A stretch of DNA of 64,000 nucleotides, taken from Phlebopus portentosus (taxonomy: Eukaryota; Basidiomycota; Agaricomycetes; Boletales; Boletinellaceae). The stretch is from positions 496,001 through 560,000 of the forward strand of contig JAYXKI010000003.1 of NCBI GenBank assembly GCA_037892935.1. The letters are read 5' to 3'. Shown here piece by piece: positions 21,771-34,477 of this stretch (positions are counted from its first letter, which is position 1; every line of letters begins with the position of its first letter). A model generated the notes under the pieces. The model had not been told where the DNA came from and searched no databases. It saw only the letters and a list, made by a program, of their open reading frames with translations. Made by a program: the position numbers and the translations under genes.

Positions 21771-23327
21771 TCATATAACGACAATTCGCTCCTGTCCACG
21801 GTACCGGTCGTTGTTGTATACGCTCTTTCCGGGCTGAGCAAAAGCCAGACACGATGACATCATAAAAAAGGCAGAAATAACTCAGTGTCAGCCAAGACGG
21901 GTCTTGTTTACGAGAAAAGGACATAACGAGAGAAGAGGCGCACCTCCCAACCAGGAACATCCTTCATGATCTCTCTCTCGCGAGCCAGCGCAGCTTGCTG
22001 ACGTCGAAACGCGTCCCGATCCCCCTCTGCGAGGAGCAGTGGCACTAAGTGCAGTCTTGACCATACTTTTTCGCGTTGCAGCTCCCTAGAGACAATCCAA
22101 TTGAGTGAATTCAGAGGAAAATGGGGTCAGTATGTGCAGGATGGATGATGAACAAAAGACGAAACGAAATCGAAGGGAAATATTAGAAGAAAAACATATG
22201 CAGTAACATGATGCACGTCCAAGGAGGTAATGGAAGATTGTCCGCAAGATTTTGAGAGCCAGCAGATATATGAGGTAGTACCGGGGCGGACAAGCGTTTT
22301 ACCTCCCTCTTGAAATGGAACTGTTCTATTCTGCATTCGAGGGCAGATGGAGGTAGTAAAGGCCACTATTCAGGCTGTCTTGCCTTTAGCGAAATCCGCG
22401 ATGGAATAAATGCACGACAGTTCGGTCGAGGCCCAGAGGATAAATCAAATAGCTCCGCAGCCACCTCCAAATCGAAACATTGCTCCTTCCAAACCCAATG
22501 AAAGCTGAACAAGCTCCGTGTGCCGAACACGTCCGACCATCGTATTGCTCTAATCTCCGACGCCAATAACCTCGCGCTCCGCGTGGAACGAGGCAGTACA
22601 GCGGGACCATGCAACAGGAGAAGAAGACCCTTCTCGGACCCCAGGCACAACGAGCAATCGGACTTGGTTAGAAGTGGAGTGACATTTAGATAAAAAGGGC
22701 TTGATCAACATCCACACATCTGAATGCGTCAGCAAAGCTTTGGAATTCGGGATCTACGCTTGGTTTCTTCCGCAAGTGGGAAAACCGATTATAACACCAG
22801 CATAAGCGCCCGATATCGCGTGGATTTCTAAGAGAAGAGGGTCTCGTGGCCAAACGTGCTTCTATCTCGCCGGTTCGCTGTCCGAGTGCCTGGGTCTTGT
22901 CCTACTGCGAGAACAGAATGTCCGTCGCATCGCTGTTGTCCGTGCCTCATCGGTATGCTGTCTGACGCGAATGGGTTGATGAAAGGCGGAGGAGTCCGAG
23001 TCCGGAAGAGAGTCTGACACGAAACGTGTGGAGAGTTTCGGGAAAGAAGTCGCGTCCATCCGAGTAGTAAAGTTCAACAAGATAGGACAGTAGGAGCCGC
23101 CGAAATTAAAGCAGACAACAAGTAATCAAAAGCGGAAAAGAAGGCGAGATAGCAAAGACACGAATGCAAGGCTATACTCACCGCCTCTCAAGGTTTCCTC
23201 GACCGAGACGGTAAAATCCGAAAGCACATATACCGAAAACGCCAGCAACAATGACGGCGCTTGAAGGACCACGGAAAGGAAGGTTGCGTTTGTATTTGAT
23301 ACTTTCAAAGCCGCCCGGAGGGGGCAT
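21771..23327 (-). CDS. NDUFA13: NADH:ubiquinone oxidoreductase subunit NDUFA13 (GRIM-19/B16.6)
   Basis: Three exons (23327-23182, 22085-21944, 21833-21771) give 116 aa from the first in-exon Met. The sequence is diagnostic: MPPPGGFESIKYKRNLP, then a single membrane helix AVIVAGVFGICAFGFY, then RLGRGNLERR and ELQREKVWSRLHLVPLLLAE. The C-terminus ends with KSVYNNDRYRG. In other species this supernumerary subunit spans the inner mitochondrial membrane in complex I. The real start is probably in a short upstream exon: the reading GGATATG preceded by an acceptor would give Gln-Asp before MPPP, as in other eukaryotes. Candidate donors lie at GTGCGT near 23400 and GTGAGC near 23482, but I could not fix an ATG. 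The first intron is about 1.1 kb, far longer than others in this window, and the second is 110 nt. Confidence 0.88.
22086..23181 (-). other. 1.1-kb intron inside NDUFA13
   Basis: The flanking exons join perfectly (LERR to ELQREK, one codon split 2+1), so this whole span is intronic on the minus strand. It contains overlapping chance ORFs on both strands at 22310-22650 but no recognised protein, terminal repeats or RNA gene. Confidence 0.7.
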
Positions 23328-23929
23328 ATCCCTGATGAGTAGAGACAATGGACTGTCAGAACGAAAGAGAACAAGATTGCATGCTTTGATGTCAACGCAC
23401 TGTCTGTAAGGTAACGACACTACAGACAAAGATTGTGTCAACGCAGTGCAGATGAAGGTGCGAATGACATGTTTTGCTCACTGATGGCCTATTGTTGCTG
23501 TTGTCGTCGGCTGAGGGCAGAAGACGAGATGAAAGTGAGGATGATGAGGATAGGATAGGATAGGATGGGAAGAGACGTGGGAAAGAGAAGTGAAGTTGCC
23601 AAATAAGGGCAAGAATTGAGTGCCGGAGAGATGCCGAAGATGGGATGATGGAAACAGAGAGGCAAAGTGAATACATTAATGGAAATTAATTGGAACCGGT
23701 AAGTAACGCCTTTGGTGACTGGTCTGGGCACAAACAAGTCGCTTCATTTCCTTCTCGATTGGCTAATCCCGGCATTACACACACGCTCGCTCACCCATGG
23801 TCCCTCATCTATCCTCTCATCCACCACCATCCATCCAATAATCTCATTTTATTCCGCTTTCTCGCCTTTGGCATCGGCGTCCGAGTAATAGATTAAAACA
23901 GGAATACGTAAAACAGTCGCTGTGAAACA

Positions 23930-25819
23930 ATGTCGCGCCAACCATCTCCTGGCCTCGCCGCATCTACACAACAGACAAGTTACTACCGTGATGCGCACGG
24001 AAACCCAATCGAAAAGTCGGGTCCTCAACTCAAAATCGTATATCGCGCCGGCGAAAACCAGGGCGCGCAACCTCAACAGGGCACATCAACACCAGTTCCA
24101 GTTGCCACGTCATCATCGTCCGGACGCACAAGGAGTAAAGCATACCAAAGCGGTCCTGCCGCAGGCGCGGAGGACGTCAAGTATGCTGCAAAGTACAGAG
24201 ATCTCAAGCATAAATTGAAAGAAATCGAAGCAGTGCGTAATTCTGGCCACACTTTATTTCAAGTATATACAAACAATACTTCTGGCTACAGGACAATGAT
24301 AGACTCATGTTCAAGGTCCTGCAAGCAAAGCGAAACATCCAGCGTGCAAAACTTGAGCGAGCGTCAGTTTTTTTTGTCTAGACCTTCTCTTCAAACCTCA
24401 GCTGATTTACCTTTTCCCACCCAATCACGTTACTCCACTCGCAGAGTTCTCTACGAAAGGCTCGCTCAACTCCCTGCCTCTCCTCCCCAGGGAAACGTGG
24501 CCCTGCCTCCCCAACATGTAGTTCAGCAACAGGTTCCAGCAGGAGGCTCAGTTCCGCGGCATCAGGATGCTCAGCCGTATGGTCAATCAGGACGTCATCA
24601 GCGCACATCCGGATCGACCGCGGCTCATCATCATCACAGACACCACCAGCAGCCGATACAACCAGCTCCGCCCTCGCATGTTTCCCCGCCTCAACATCAT
24701 ATACAGACACACCATGCACATCATCCGCCACGCGACGCGGCACATCCGGGCCAGCTCCCGATTACACACGCGCAACAGGTTGTTACGATCTCAACTCCCG
24801 ATGGTCCTTTGCGCGTAGTAGCAGGACCCGACGGACGCCCGGTTACAACTGAGGACGGGCGAGTCATCCCCGCTCAAGATCTTCATCAGCCTCCACCACC
24901 ATCAGCGCCTGCCCCTAGAAAGCGTGGGGGTCGCGTGAGCAAGGAGGTGCGTGAGGTGCGAGAACGAGAGGCGCGTGAGATGCGCGAGAGGGAGGAGATG
25001 GAGAGGAAACAGGCGATGCTTGCGCCTGCAGGTCCTAACAGCGGACACCCGCCTCCAGGGATTGAGCCTCAACGTAGCTCGTCTAGTCATATGCAAGCTG
25101 TATCTCCTCCGCTTTCAGCCCAAGCCTCTGGGCATGTCGTGCCGATATCGAGTCGTGAACGAGACTGGGAGATTGAGCGTGAGAACCGAGAGCGCGAGAG
25201 GATGCAGCGCCGAGAGGGACGCGAGGAGGAACGTGAGCGGCATGGGCATCATGGGCACCATCATCACCATACTCATGCTCACGGACACGGCCATCGGCAC
25301 CACCAGGAGCGCATTAGCTCGCCACCACCTCCGGCTGAACAAACATCACCACCGCAAGTACATCGTTCTCACTCCCACGCATCTCACGCGTCGTACCGTT
25401 CTCATTACAGTCACCACAGTCACCACATCCACTCTCACTCTCACTCTGCAAGTCCTCTTTCTCCAGGAGGTTCTAGCTATCCCGCGACGCGTATTCACAA
25501 TCATCAGCGCATCGGCCCAGGATCGTACGTCTTACGGGACCGTGACCGTGCTGACGTGCCGCCCACAGAATCAGCAGCAGCAGTGACTTCCATTCCGGCC
25601 ACTCCTATGCAGAGTGACGATACGTCCACATCTGCACCGACGCCCGCTGCTCCTCCTTCTCGAGTCCCGTCTCCCCCATACCTGCGCCCTGGAAGGGCAG
25701 ATATTTACAACAAAAACTCGTCACCTCCAGGCGAAGAGGCCGCAGCCACCGCAAAAACCGAGGCGCGACCAAGTGACGAAGGATCAGGCACAAACACTGG
25801 TTCTACGACACCTACGTGA
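23930..25819 (+). CDS. INO80 chromatin-remodelling complex subunit F-like protein
   Basis: Exons 23930-24232, 24292-24362 and 24445-25819 give 582 aa. A helical segment at residues about 85-140, KYRDLKHKLKEIEA then DNDRLMFKVLQAKRNIQRAKL and AVLYERL, matches the INO80F-type coiled-coil seen in TFPT and fungal INO80 subunits, as far as I recall that family. The first two introns fall inside this domain and removing them restores it. The rest is disordered: Pro/Gln-rich, a conserved-looking TPDGPLRVVAGPDGRPV stretch, long Arg/Glu-rich helices (REVREREAREMREREE), then His-rich tracts and SSPPPP segments. A nuclear scaffold role in nucleosome remodelling is inferred from the domain alone. Start chosen at the first ATG after an AT-rich leader. 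Confidence 0.65.
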   Translation: MSRQPSPGLAASTQQTSYYRDAHGNPIEKSGPQLKIVYRAGENQGAQPQQGTSTPVPVATSSSSGRTRSKAYQSGPAAGAEDVKYAAKYRDLKHKLKEIEAVRNSGHTLFQVYTNNTSGYRTMIDSCSRSCKQSETSSVQNLSERQFFLSRPSLQTSADLPFPTQSRYSTRRVLYERLAQLPASPPQGNVALPPQHVVQQQVPAGGSVPRHQDAQPYGQSGRHQRTSGSTAAHHHHRHHQQPIQPAPPSHVSPPQHHIQTHHAHHPPRDAAHPGQLPITHAQQVVTISTPDGPLRVVAGPDGRPVTTEDGRVIPAQDLHQPPPPSAPAPRKRGGRVSKEVREVREREAREMREREEMERKQAMLAPAGPNSGHPPPGIEPQRSSSSHMQAVSPPLSAQASGHVVPISSRERDWEIERENRERERMQRREGREEERERHGHHGHHHHHTHAHGHGHRHHQERISSPPPPAEQTSPPQVHRSHSHASHASYRSHYSHHSHHIHSHSHSASPLSPGGSSYPATRIHNHQRIGPGSYVLRDRDRADVPPTESAAAVTSIPATPMQSDDTSTSAPTPAAPPSRVPSPPYLRPGRADIYNKNSSPPGEEAAATAKTEARPSDEGSGTNTGSTTPT

Positions 25820-28800
25820 ACAAAAAAAATGATGGATTGTTACTGGTTATTACCTTCTTGTTGGCCTTTTCTTGTGACCGATGAATATGTGATATACATA
25901 GGTTTTGTAGTTCTCAAGCTTTGTGCGCGAGAAGTTGTCTGATATGTCTGCTATGTATGCTTGCTATCCATGTCGCGTTTTCTCTGTTGGGCCCAGCTGT
26001 TCCAATTGAAAAAGTTGATCTTGGTATTGTGATCTATGTACCACTATTTGTCCTTATTTACACAATAAGACGATTCCAAACCCGGCATGACAACTTCCAT
26101 ATTTAGCCCAAGATCATCGTTCTTCCAACCAAAGATAGTTTTCTCAGCGAACGTCGAGGGGAGGCAGAACTGCGTACGCGCAGAAGTTCTCGGATACGGA
26201 TTTGGGATCTAGATATGATTGGACCCGGATCGCTATGTAGACAGCTGTCAAAGAATGTGAGTACATCTCGACTCACGTTTGTGTGCAATGTTCATTTTAT
26301 TTGTTTTTATTTGTGTTGTTCGTGGCAGCCATGCTGGTGCTTCGGACAAAGGAGCGGTTAGGAGTCGAATACTGAACTCGGATGTACAGGTGTGTGGCGT
26401 AGAAATATGTCCTCTGAGATTACTATATCATATCGAATGTAACTAGCCAAAACGGGAGTTCTCGGTGCTGGAGAAGCTCGTGTTGAAGTAAGGAGAAAAA
26501 AGGTTTCTGTGAAGGGTCCCCAGTAAACAGGAGTAAAACGTACATTCGCCTGCTACTACAATGCAGCACAGAACTGCATGTATTGGAATTAGGAAGTAAG
26601 TACGACGGGATAGGAGAAAGGGGGTCTCGGGAAGGAAAGAAGGAAGGGAAGACGATCACCCCTCTTTGACGCATCACAGCCCCGACGGGGCCTATCTCAT
26701 CTTCTCATACGCACCTTTCCGCCCTTACGCCAAAGTCGTCGATCGAACCCCGGGTATTCTCCGGCCTCTTTACCGCCGAGCGTTGATGATGAGGAAGAAG
26801 CAATCGTGGAGCGTACGTGAATGAATATGAGTACTTTGTTTGTCCGACCCTGGATTATCGCTCGATAGACCCAGTCAACGCCGCCAAAGCGTCCGTCGAG
26901 ACGTCATCGTCGCCCGTCTAGATTCGCGCTGTCAGAGTTTTATGGGATGAGATGGGATTGTAATGCATTTGACGCATTTGTGTGCTTCGAGAAAGGCTGT
27001 GCAGCTGTCAATTGTATTGAAAGCAATACCTTCAAGCCCTTGGGAGGAAACAAAAGCTCGGCGTGGAATGTCGGCGGCGCTGAGTGATTGTAATTGCGCC
27101 GCACACCAGGAGGACGTCGTTGACAGGATGCTAACAACTTGATTCTTCTTCGAGAAGCAATGCCTTTGTGGGGCTTTATCTGAAGCCCAACCCCTTTGTC
27201 GCAACCTCCCTGTGTACTTGTCCTCGCTTGAGAAATGGCTCACGAATGGCCAGTGATAGAGAAACGGCTACAGTAGGCAAGTTAAAACATTAAGTTAGGC
27301 CTTAAACAGCGTATAGGAGGGGATCCGCGACAGATTTGCTCTCACCTACTTTCGCTAGACCAAGTACTGAACAGAGAACGCGTACACGCGTGAATAGTAA
27401 CAAGAGTCCTCGGTGTACGGAGATTTGATAGTGACAAGATAGTCTTCCGGGTCTTTTTTACGCCCCATTCGTTCCCTTCGCGAATAACTTCACAGAGTCA
27501 CCGGCGGTATCTAGCCGTGGTATTGTAACACCGTGAGAGGCGCTGCAATATCTCAGCTCAAGTATGAATATCTGAGTCCTAACGTTCGAGAGATTAAAGA
27601 CGGTGGCCGAGGGTCCTTGAAGTAAATCCATAATTGTGACCGAAGAAATTCCAGTACCGTCTGTACCGAGGCATAGGCGCCTTCGTGGCGACGAAAGAAA
27701 GAAGATCTAAGCGCCGTAGATCCCGATGACCTCAACCGAGATAGATAGTCATGTCGAGGATCCTCGGGCGATAGTGATATGAAATGCAGGCAGTGCATGA
27801 TGTGCTGCTTCAAAAGAGTGCTAACGCAAACCAAAACTTGTCGAGTCGGAATTTGCGTAACTGTGATGTGCTTTGTACTCTCAATTTGGCTTGAAAGAAT
27901 CATTGCGCTAGGGTCAACTTTGTTGCTGACTTATGGCCGACTGCGCCGCAGGGACCATCAAAGCCCAGCGCGCCATAGGGATGAAATACAACAAAAACCG
28001 ATCAATGGCATGTGGTGCGAGTAACTTGTTCACAACTTACCTCACTGCTTTTCCCCTTTCCTTTATTGTATATGTTCCCCGCTCACGAACGGCACGGAGT
28101 TCTTGCCTAAATGCGGCGAAAGGCCATTAATCTGTCCAATGGTTATCGCAAGGATGACTCAAACTCACCTGGAATATACTACGCCCGAGCGCCGAAATCC
28201 ATAGGGTAATACTGATCGGACTGATGCGTTTGATATTATTCTCTCTTAGACCCGATTTATTCAGGAAACCTGTAAGGAATGTCTCCAAAAGCGCATCCTA
28301 GCAAGTGACTCGGTCCCTATCCCATGAGGTAACTTCTCGATGCAATTTGACTCGCCGGCGGAATCAATTTCACATCAAGTGCGTATTCTTCGGCTCGGGT
28401 CATAGGAGCTGCAATTAAATCGGCAAGTTGAAAGCCTTGGCTATGACAACTTCCGAATGAAGTTCTTCGTTTTATGCCGCAATTCCGAAGGAGACATGTT
28501 GACCGGTGGTTGGGATGTATCGAACACCGCTGGGTGCGCAGTGCACCCGATTTTCACGAGTACACATAGAAATGAAGATGGAGCTATCGCATAGTTCTTG
28601 TAAGCTCTTCGCCAGCCGCATAGCTGTCGTGGCGACCATCGAGTGGCTCCTCGGAGGAAGGCTACTACGTATCACACCGTAATTTAAGAAGTGTTGAAAG
28701 CGGCGCCCGAGAATACATTGCCAGGTTGTTCTCCGCCGAATTTAGTGCACGAGATGTTTTCGCCTATACAGGCACATAACCCGGAGTAAGTCATCTCGTC

Positions 28801-30059
28801 CTAACAATTCCGAGTCCCAAATTGAACCAGATACCATGTTTGGCACCAACGAAAGGCCAACGGGAAAGTTGTTCCTGAATACGTTGCAAGAGTGTCTCCG
28901 TCACCCTTGAATCTGTACACCTGTTCCGACCAAATGGACAGGGGATGAAACTAGACCCATTGTTCTGAACGAAAATAGTCTGGGCGGTTGTTGGTGACGC
29001 CGGTACTCGACGTGCATAGACGCGCAGTGAATACAACAAGACTTCGTCATAACGTAACGTTACACACTGGGCTGATGGCGGAAAGGCAATCATCCGAGGA
29101 ACAACAGCCTCGAATTAGTAAAGTGTTGTTACGCGTACTGGGCCCAAATAGTCGCGGCATCAAAACCGACCTTGCCCATACATAAAAGGCTGTGCGTGCC
29201 GAAAAAATCAGGTTGCATGCCGAGAAATGCATAGTTCCAGTTCAGTATCCAGTGCAAGCTGTAGGCATACCTCGAGGGCTTGACCATACACAGCGGCGTT
29301 CCTATACAATTGTGGCAACTCGGACCAACTCGAAAGAAGTTCAGCAGCCGGGAATGTTGAAGACATGGAATACGCCGGAACATGGAGAATGTCTAGCACA
29401 TATCGGTAAGCAGGACTGCGGGGAACTGAGAACTAATATACAGGACTTCTTTAACCCCTTTTTGGCACTTGACAAGGTCGTCCATTACGAGTCATCGTGG
29501 CAGCATTTGATCGGTCCACAGAAAGAAAGAAAAATAGATCAATTCAGAAAGCTTTTCATCGCCCCGAAACCTAAGACATGGATTAAGTGGTATGAATGAT
29601 AGCTAAAAACGGGAACTCACGCAAGACGCCGTCTCCAAACATCAAAGTATACGGCTCTTCGAATGGGGTTGATTCAGGTCAGTCTTCGAAACGAACTTCC
29701 ATTGCGTAGACATTTATTTAGATCGTCCTGTAATCCATGGCTCTGTTCTGGATAGTAAATTAGAAGTGAGCGCCGCCTTCAGTGTTAAGTCCGCTGAGCA
29801 CATAGAACTCCCAGATAAGCCGGAAGACAAATCCCAATAGATTGATTATCGAAACTGAATATAAATCGAAGTCGTGGCAGTGGGGATATGCTACATGATA
29901 GGAATGATAGGATGGTTTACGACAAGGCTAGAGAAGGTGGAGAAAGACAGGAGAATTTCATCAGTGCGAAGCCGTACGAGGCCAGCGGGCGCGAACTCGC
30001 CTTCATCACATCTACTTCGATCGGTGACGTGAACGATCCGAAAAGATAATGAGGACCTC
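25820..30059. other. 4.2 kb without an intact gene; scattered exon-like fragments on the minus strand
   Basis: No intact gene. On the minus strand several open segments end at good donors: one ending SALGRSIFQ at a GTGAGT near 28176, and one ending YGQALE at a GTATGC near 29270. Others read RYIPTTGQHVSFGIAA (near 28480) and LSRWPFVGAKHGIWF (near 28840). They could not be joined in phase into one protein and are interrupted by stops. They may be one or more decayed multi-exon genes, but I recognise no family. A plus-strand ORF at 29192-29599 was not accepted. Confidence 0.35.
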
Positions 30060-30637
30060 TCAGCCTCTTGTGATAGGACGGACGTTGTATTCTCGCTTCA
30101 GGGACTCAAGTTCATCGTCTTTGGCTTTATATTGGGCGAGAAGATTCGCCACGACTTTCTTTATCTGGAATAATCAATTGAAGCGAGTATGATGAATTTA
30201 CACTGCGTAAATTTTTACCCCTTCTTTGTTCGTCTGAAGTGCTGGAACAACATCTTTGACTGTTCGTTCGACCAGAACTCCGCCAACCATCCGGAAACAT
30301 TTCCGTTGAGGGTCCGATTGTAAAGCCTCGTTTAACGTGGATAATACGAGTCTCAAATACATTGAGCAGAGATCAGAACACAGGAACGATGAAAGTATTG
30401 CAAAGTTTACTCACTCATGCTCTTCCGCCTCCGATTCTAATTCACCGATTTTTGCAGCAAGAGCCTGAAGTTCATTTTGTAGACGTGACAGTGTTTGTTG
30501 AAGCTCTAGATTTTGTTCTAGTCAAAGATCTGATCGATATATTTTGATTTGCCAAACATACCCTGTGCACCGAGAGTCTTGGTCGACGCCTTTCCTTTTG
30601 ATTGTGAGCTCGATGATGAGGCTGCTGTTGTAGCCAT
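30060..30637 (-). CDS. PFD2: prefoldin subunit 2
   Basis: Four exons (30637-30562, 30517-30415, 30351-30219, 30164-30060) give 138 aa. After a Ser/Ala-rich start (MATTAASSSS) comes the first coiled-coil arm (QQTLSRLQNELQALAAK, EAEEHE). The beta-hairpin signature CFRMVGGVLVERTVKDVVP is near-identical to other beta-type prefoldin subunits. The second arm follows (QTNKEG, IKKVVANLLAQYKAK, ELESLKREYN). Prefoldin is a cytosolic hexamer that delivers unfolded actin and tubulin to the CCT chaperonin; subunit 2 is one of its four beta subunits. All introns are 45-64 nt. It is divergently transcribed from NDUFS8, with 146 bp between the start codons. Confidence 0.93.
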
Positions 30638-30783
30638 CAGTGAGTTTGCGAGTTTCGTTTTCGGCGCGACGCGATTGGTTACTGGTCTCTGCATTACATA
30701 ACGTCATTTTCGTCCCGACTTTGAACCGCGGGTCCGTCACCAAATGCCAGACAGACTTCATCACTCGTTGGCTGTCGACCACC
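30638..30783. promoter_or_regulatory. 146-bp bidirectional promoter, PFD2 / NDUFS8
   Basis: The two start codons face away from each other over 146 bases, too short for separate promoters with full upstream regions. No clear TATA box is visible. It includes a GGTTACTGG and a GACTTTGAACC word, but no known site can be assigned. Confidence 0.6.
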
Positions 30784-31776
<993 letters not shown>

Positions 31777-34477
31777 TAAACGCGAAATAAAATTCTGCTC
31801 GGCGAGCTTTTCTGAGCATGTACATGTTCAATAAAACCTTTATGCTCTATTTTATTGCGTTTGACGGATAAAATGAACAGCTAATACTATGAAAGTAATC
31901 TGGTGTCTCGAAACTTACAGACGAACCACTACGGGGTCTGATCATCGTGCCTGACCTGCTATTTTTCTGCCATTACCTTGCCAATCGAGAATCTGTATGA
32001 GGCCCACGACTACGATGTTTTTTTTTCACTACGAAGGTCAGCAGTCCGCACGTGACGTGGCAACCGAGTAATGCCAAACGGGAGCATTGGATTCGTTTCG
32101 TAGGCCGCAATGAAGGCTGCCGTATTTGGGGATGCTTCTATGAAGTCGCTGCGTCCTTCGACGGAAACGTTATCAGAAGACTTGTCATATTTTCTCGCTG
32201 TTCGTCTCCCCGTCTAACTCAATCCCGAATGAATAAAGATTTGATAGTACCGAATCACGATTGATTGCAGTTTGCTTCTCAGAATCTTCAGTCGGCAATC
32301 CTGCGGACATTCCAATTCACTGGACCGCTGCTTGGGACTAGCATGGATATAGGTTCGATGTTTGAATCGGTTATAAGTCGGTAGTGAACATGCTTTAGAT
32401 GACCTGCCACTTTATTCTAAGAAATATAGAAGGTGTAATGTACAGTACGTAATTCTACGAATGCGAAGAAAATAACATGCCATTGAATAGGTCGGTTCAT
32501 CTGGCTAAGCTCTGCGAATCAGATTCAGACAGTACCCAAAGGAGCGCATGCAAAACGTCTAAATTTTAGACAGGCTCACCGTTCCTATCGATTCTGGCCC
32601 CTGCCAGTCGTTCACGGTAAATGAATGTCAACCAAAAGCATGGAAGTTGGTTTGCGCATGAGCAGCATAGCTTTCCGCGACAGGAAGGGGAAATAAAAAG
32701 CTGAAGAAAATCTTAGTCTTCCTAACGAATCGACTACGTATTTGCACGAAGCTATTTAGAGCGTATCTTGCGACCGCCGATAAATAAACAGCAGGACTGT
32801 TGAATTAGAAGATTTCCAGAACTTTGCTGTGGCCACTCTTCACCCGTCATTGACATTGAAAACGGCTTTGGGCACCAAATCAGTAATCGGAATTGCAAAC
32901 TGAGAACAATGTACATGAAATATACGGACGAAAATGGGAATTGTGGCGTTGCGATACATTACTAACGCGGATTCATCACCACCGGCACCTACGGCACGTA
33001 TCGCGGGTAGAAAGGCTGATACAAACCTATTTGTACCAGGTGTCTTCATTAAATGGCTCCCCTTATCCGGTTTCTGAACAAACGAACGCAAAATGAGACG
33101 AATGGAAGAGATCAGATAGGGTATATAGGGGCGACGATGACATACTTTGTATAGAACATAATTGACGAGATCTGGGAATCCACGATACATCTTGCGATCT
33201 TGCGAGAGCTATTCCGCAATACGTCGTATCGTTGACTGACGAGAGACCATAGTCGGCCGAAATGAACACTATGATGCCGTTTGAGCTCGACTATCTAGAG
33301 AGCGCAGCCCATAACCGACACGTACCGCGTGGAGGTCCGATAGATTCCTCAAGCGCCAAGGAAGCACTACCAGTTGGTCGAGACCACGTCCAGGTGATCA
33401 ACTTTATATTGAACTTCTCTTCTACTTTCCTGATACTCCGAACTGGAAGTCGTAAAGAATTGGGATGGACCGATCTCCGACATTTCATAATGTGGTCGAG
33501 GTCCGTTCATAAGTCACGACTAATGAAGAGATCCTTAGACAGATAGTCAATGGAGTTCCCGGGCGTACTAAACTCAACAGAGATACTCACCGAGAATCCA
33601 AGACGAGATAATGACATGCAATCTCGGTTCCAAGCAAGCACCTATGGGCGTTGTAAAAAAATGGGCGGGCCGAGACATTATCATCTGAACTGTTTTTTCA
33701 TCGCGCGTCAGATTGACACGTACGACGGATCATGCGCTAGTATGCGAAATTCCTACTAGTGTTTTCGAAATGAGTGTCATCCGTTGATCCAGGGACGTGT
33801 GTTGAACGTACGAAATATTGTTTCTTCTTACTATTGTCTGGCATTGGTAACAATCTCAAGTGGTCGCCAGCATCCGATGGCAAAATTAGGTTTCTTTAAC
33901 AGCACGCTGAAGGACTCGTAAAGACGCGGTCCAATCTACGTGGATGCGTAGATGGCAAACTTGAGACATAGTGTTATTCATGTGACTCCGAGTCGGCGAG
34001 GATCAAACGCACGTGGTGTGACATGACGCGTTCGTCCGCGTTAGTACTGTTCCTCACATATTTTGGACGCTCTTCTCAATTTGAACCTTCAGTGGTCTTT
34101 CAGCTTCCCGCAGAGTACACGGCCTCGCACGCTTATTCATGTCTTCAAACCAAGTTCATCAGAATTACAGATTTCGCGTCAATTCACGGGTCTTGTCTAT
34201 CCCCTCAGCCAGATTGAAGTCGCTGGAAGGAGACGTACCTCGCTCCCCTGGTTCCGGCGACCTCGGACTCAGTCCCCTGACATCGGAATGTAATCTGTGC
34301 GTTTTCTATGCTTCGACATCCATTTGTGCTTGACCTCATCCGCCTTCGTCTCAGCATCTCACGAAACGAACTACTCGTAGAAATAGACGAGTTACTGACG
34401 TTAGAGAGTGCTAGACGAGCATTTCTCTCATTGGCCGGGGCCTAGCGGAAACCATCTCATCTCGTCGAAAGGCGATC
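31777..34477. other. 2.7 kb without a supported gene
   Basis: Only fragments. A minus-strand stretch at 32840-33190 can be read as MYRGFPDLVNYVLYK, a GTATGT donor, then KPDKGSHLMKTPGTN, suggesting a decayed spliced gene of unknown family. On the plus strand, 34330-34445 encodes a helical Leu/Arg-rich segment (RLRLSISRNELLVEIDEL) in a different frame from the F-box pseudogene just downstream. It could be a frameshifted N-terminal part of it. Confidence 0.35.

Noticed and set aside
24378..24743. 121-aa minus-strand ORF
   Set aside because: Antisense shadow of the INO80F-like gene.
25921..26106. 61-aa ORF resembling a membrane peptide
   Set aside because: Lies in the 3' flank of the INO80F-like gene, has no splice partner or recognised motif, and its length is expected by chance.
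29192..29599. 135-aa plus-strand ORF
   Set aside because: No domain and no leader. It overlaps minus-strand exon-like segments with better splice signals.
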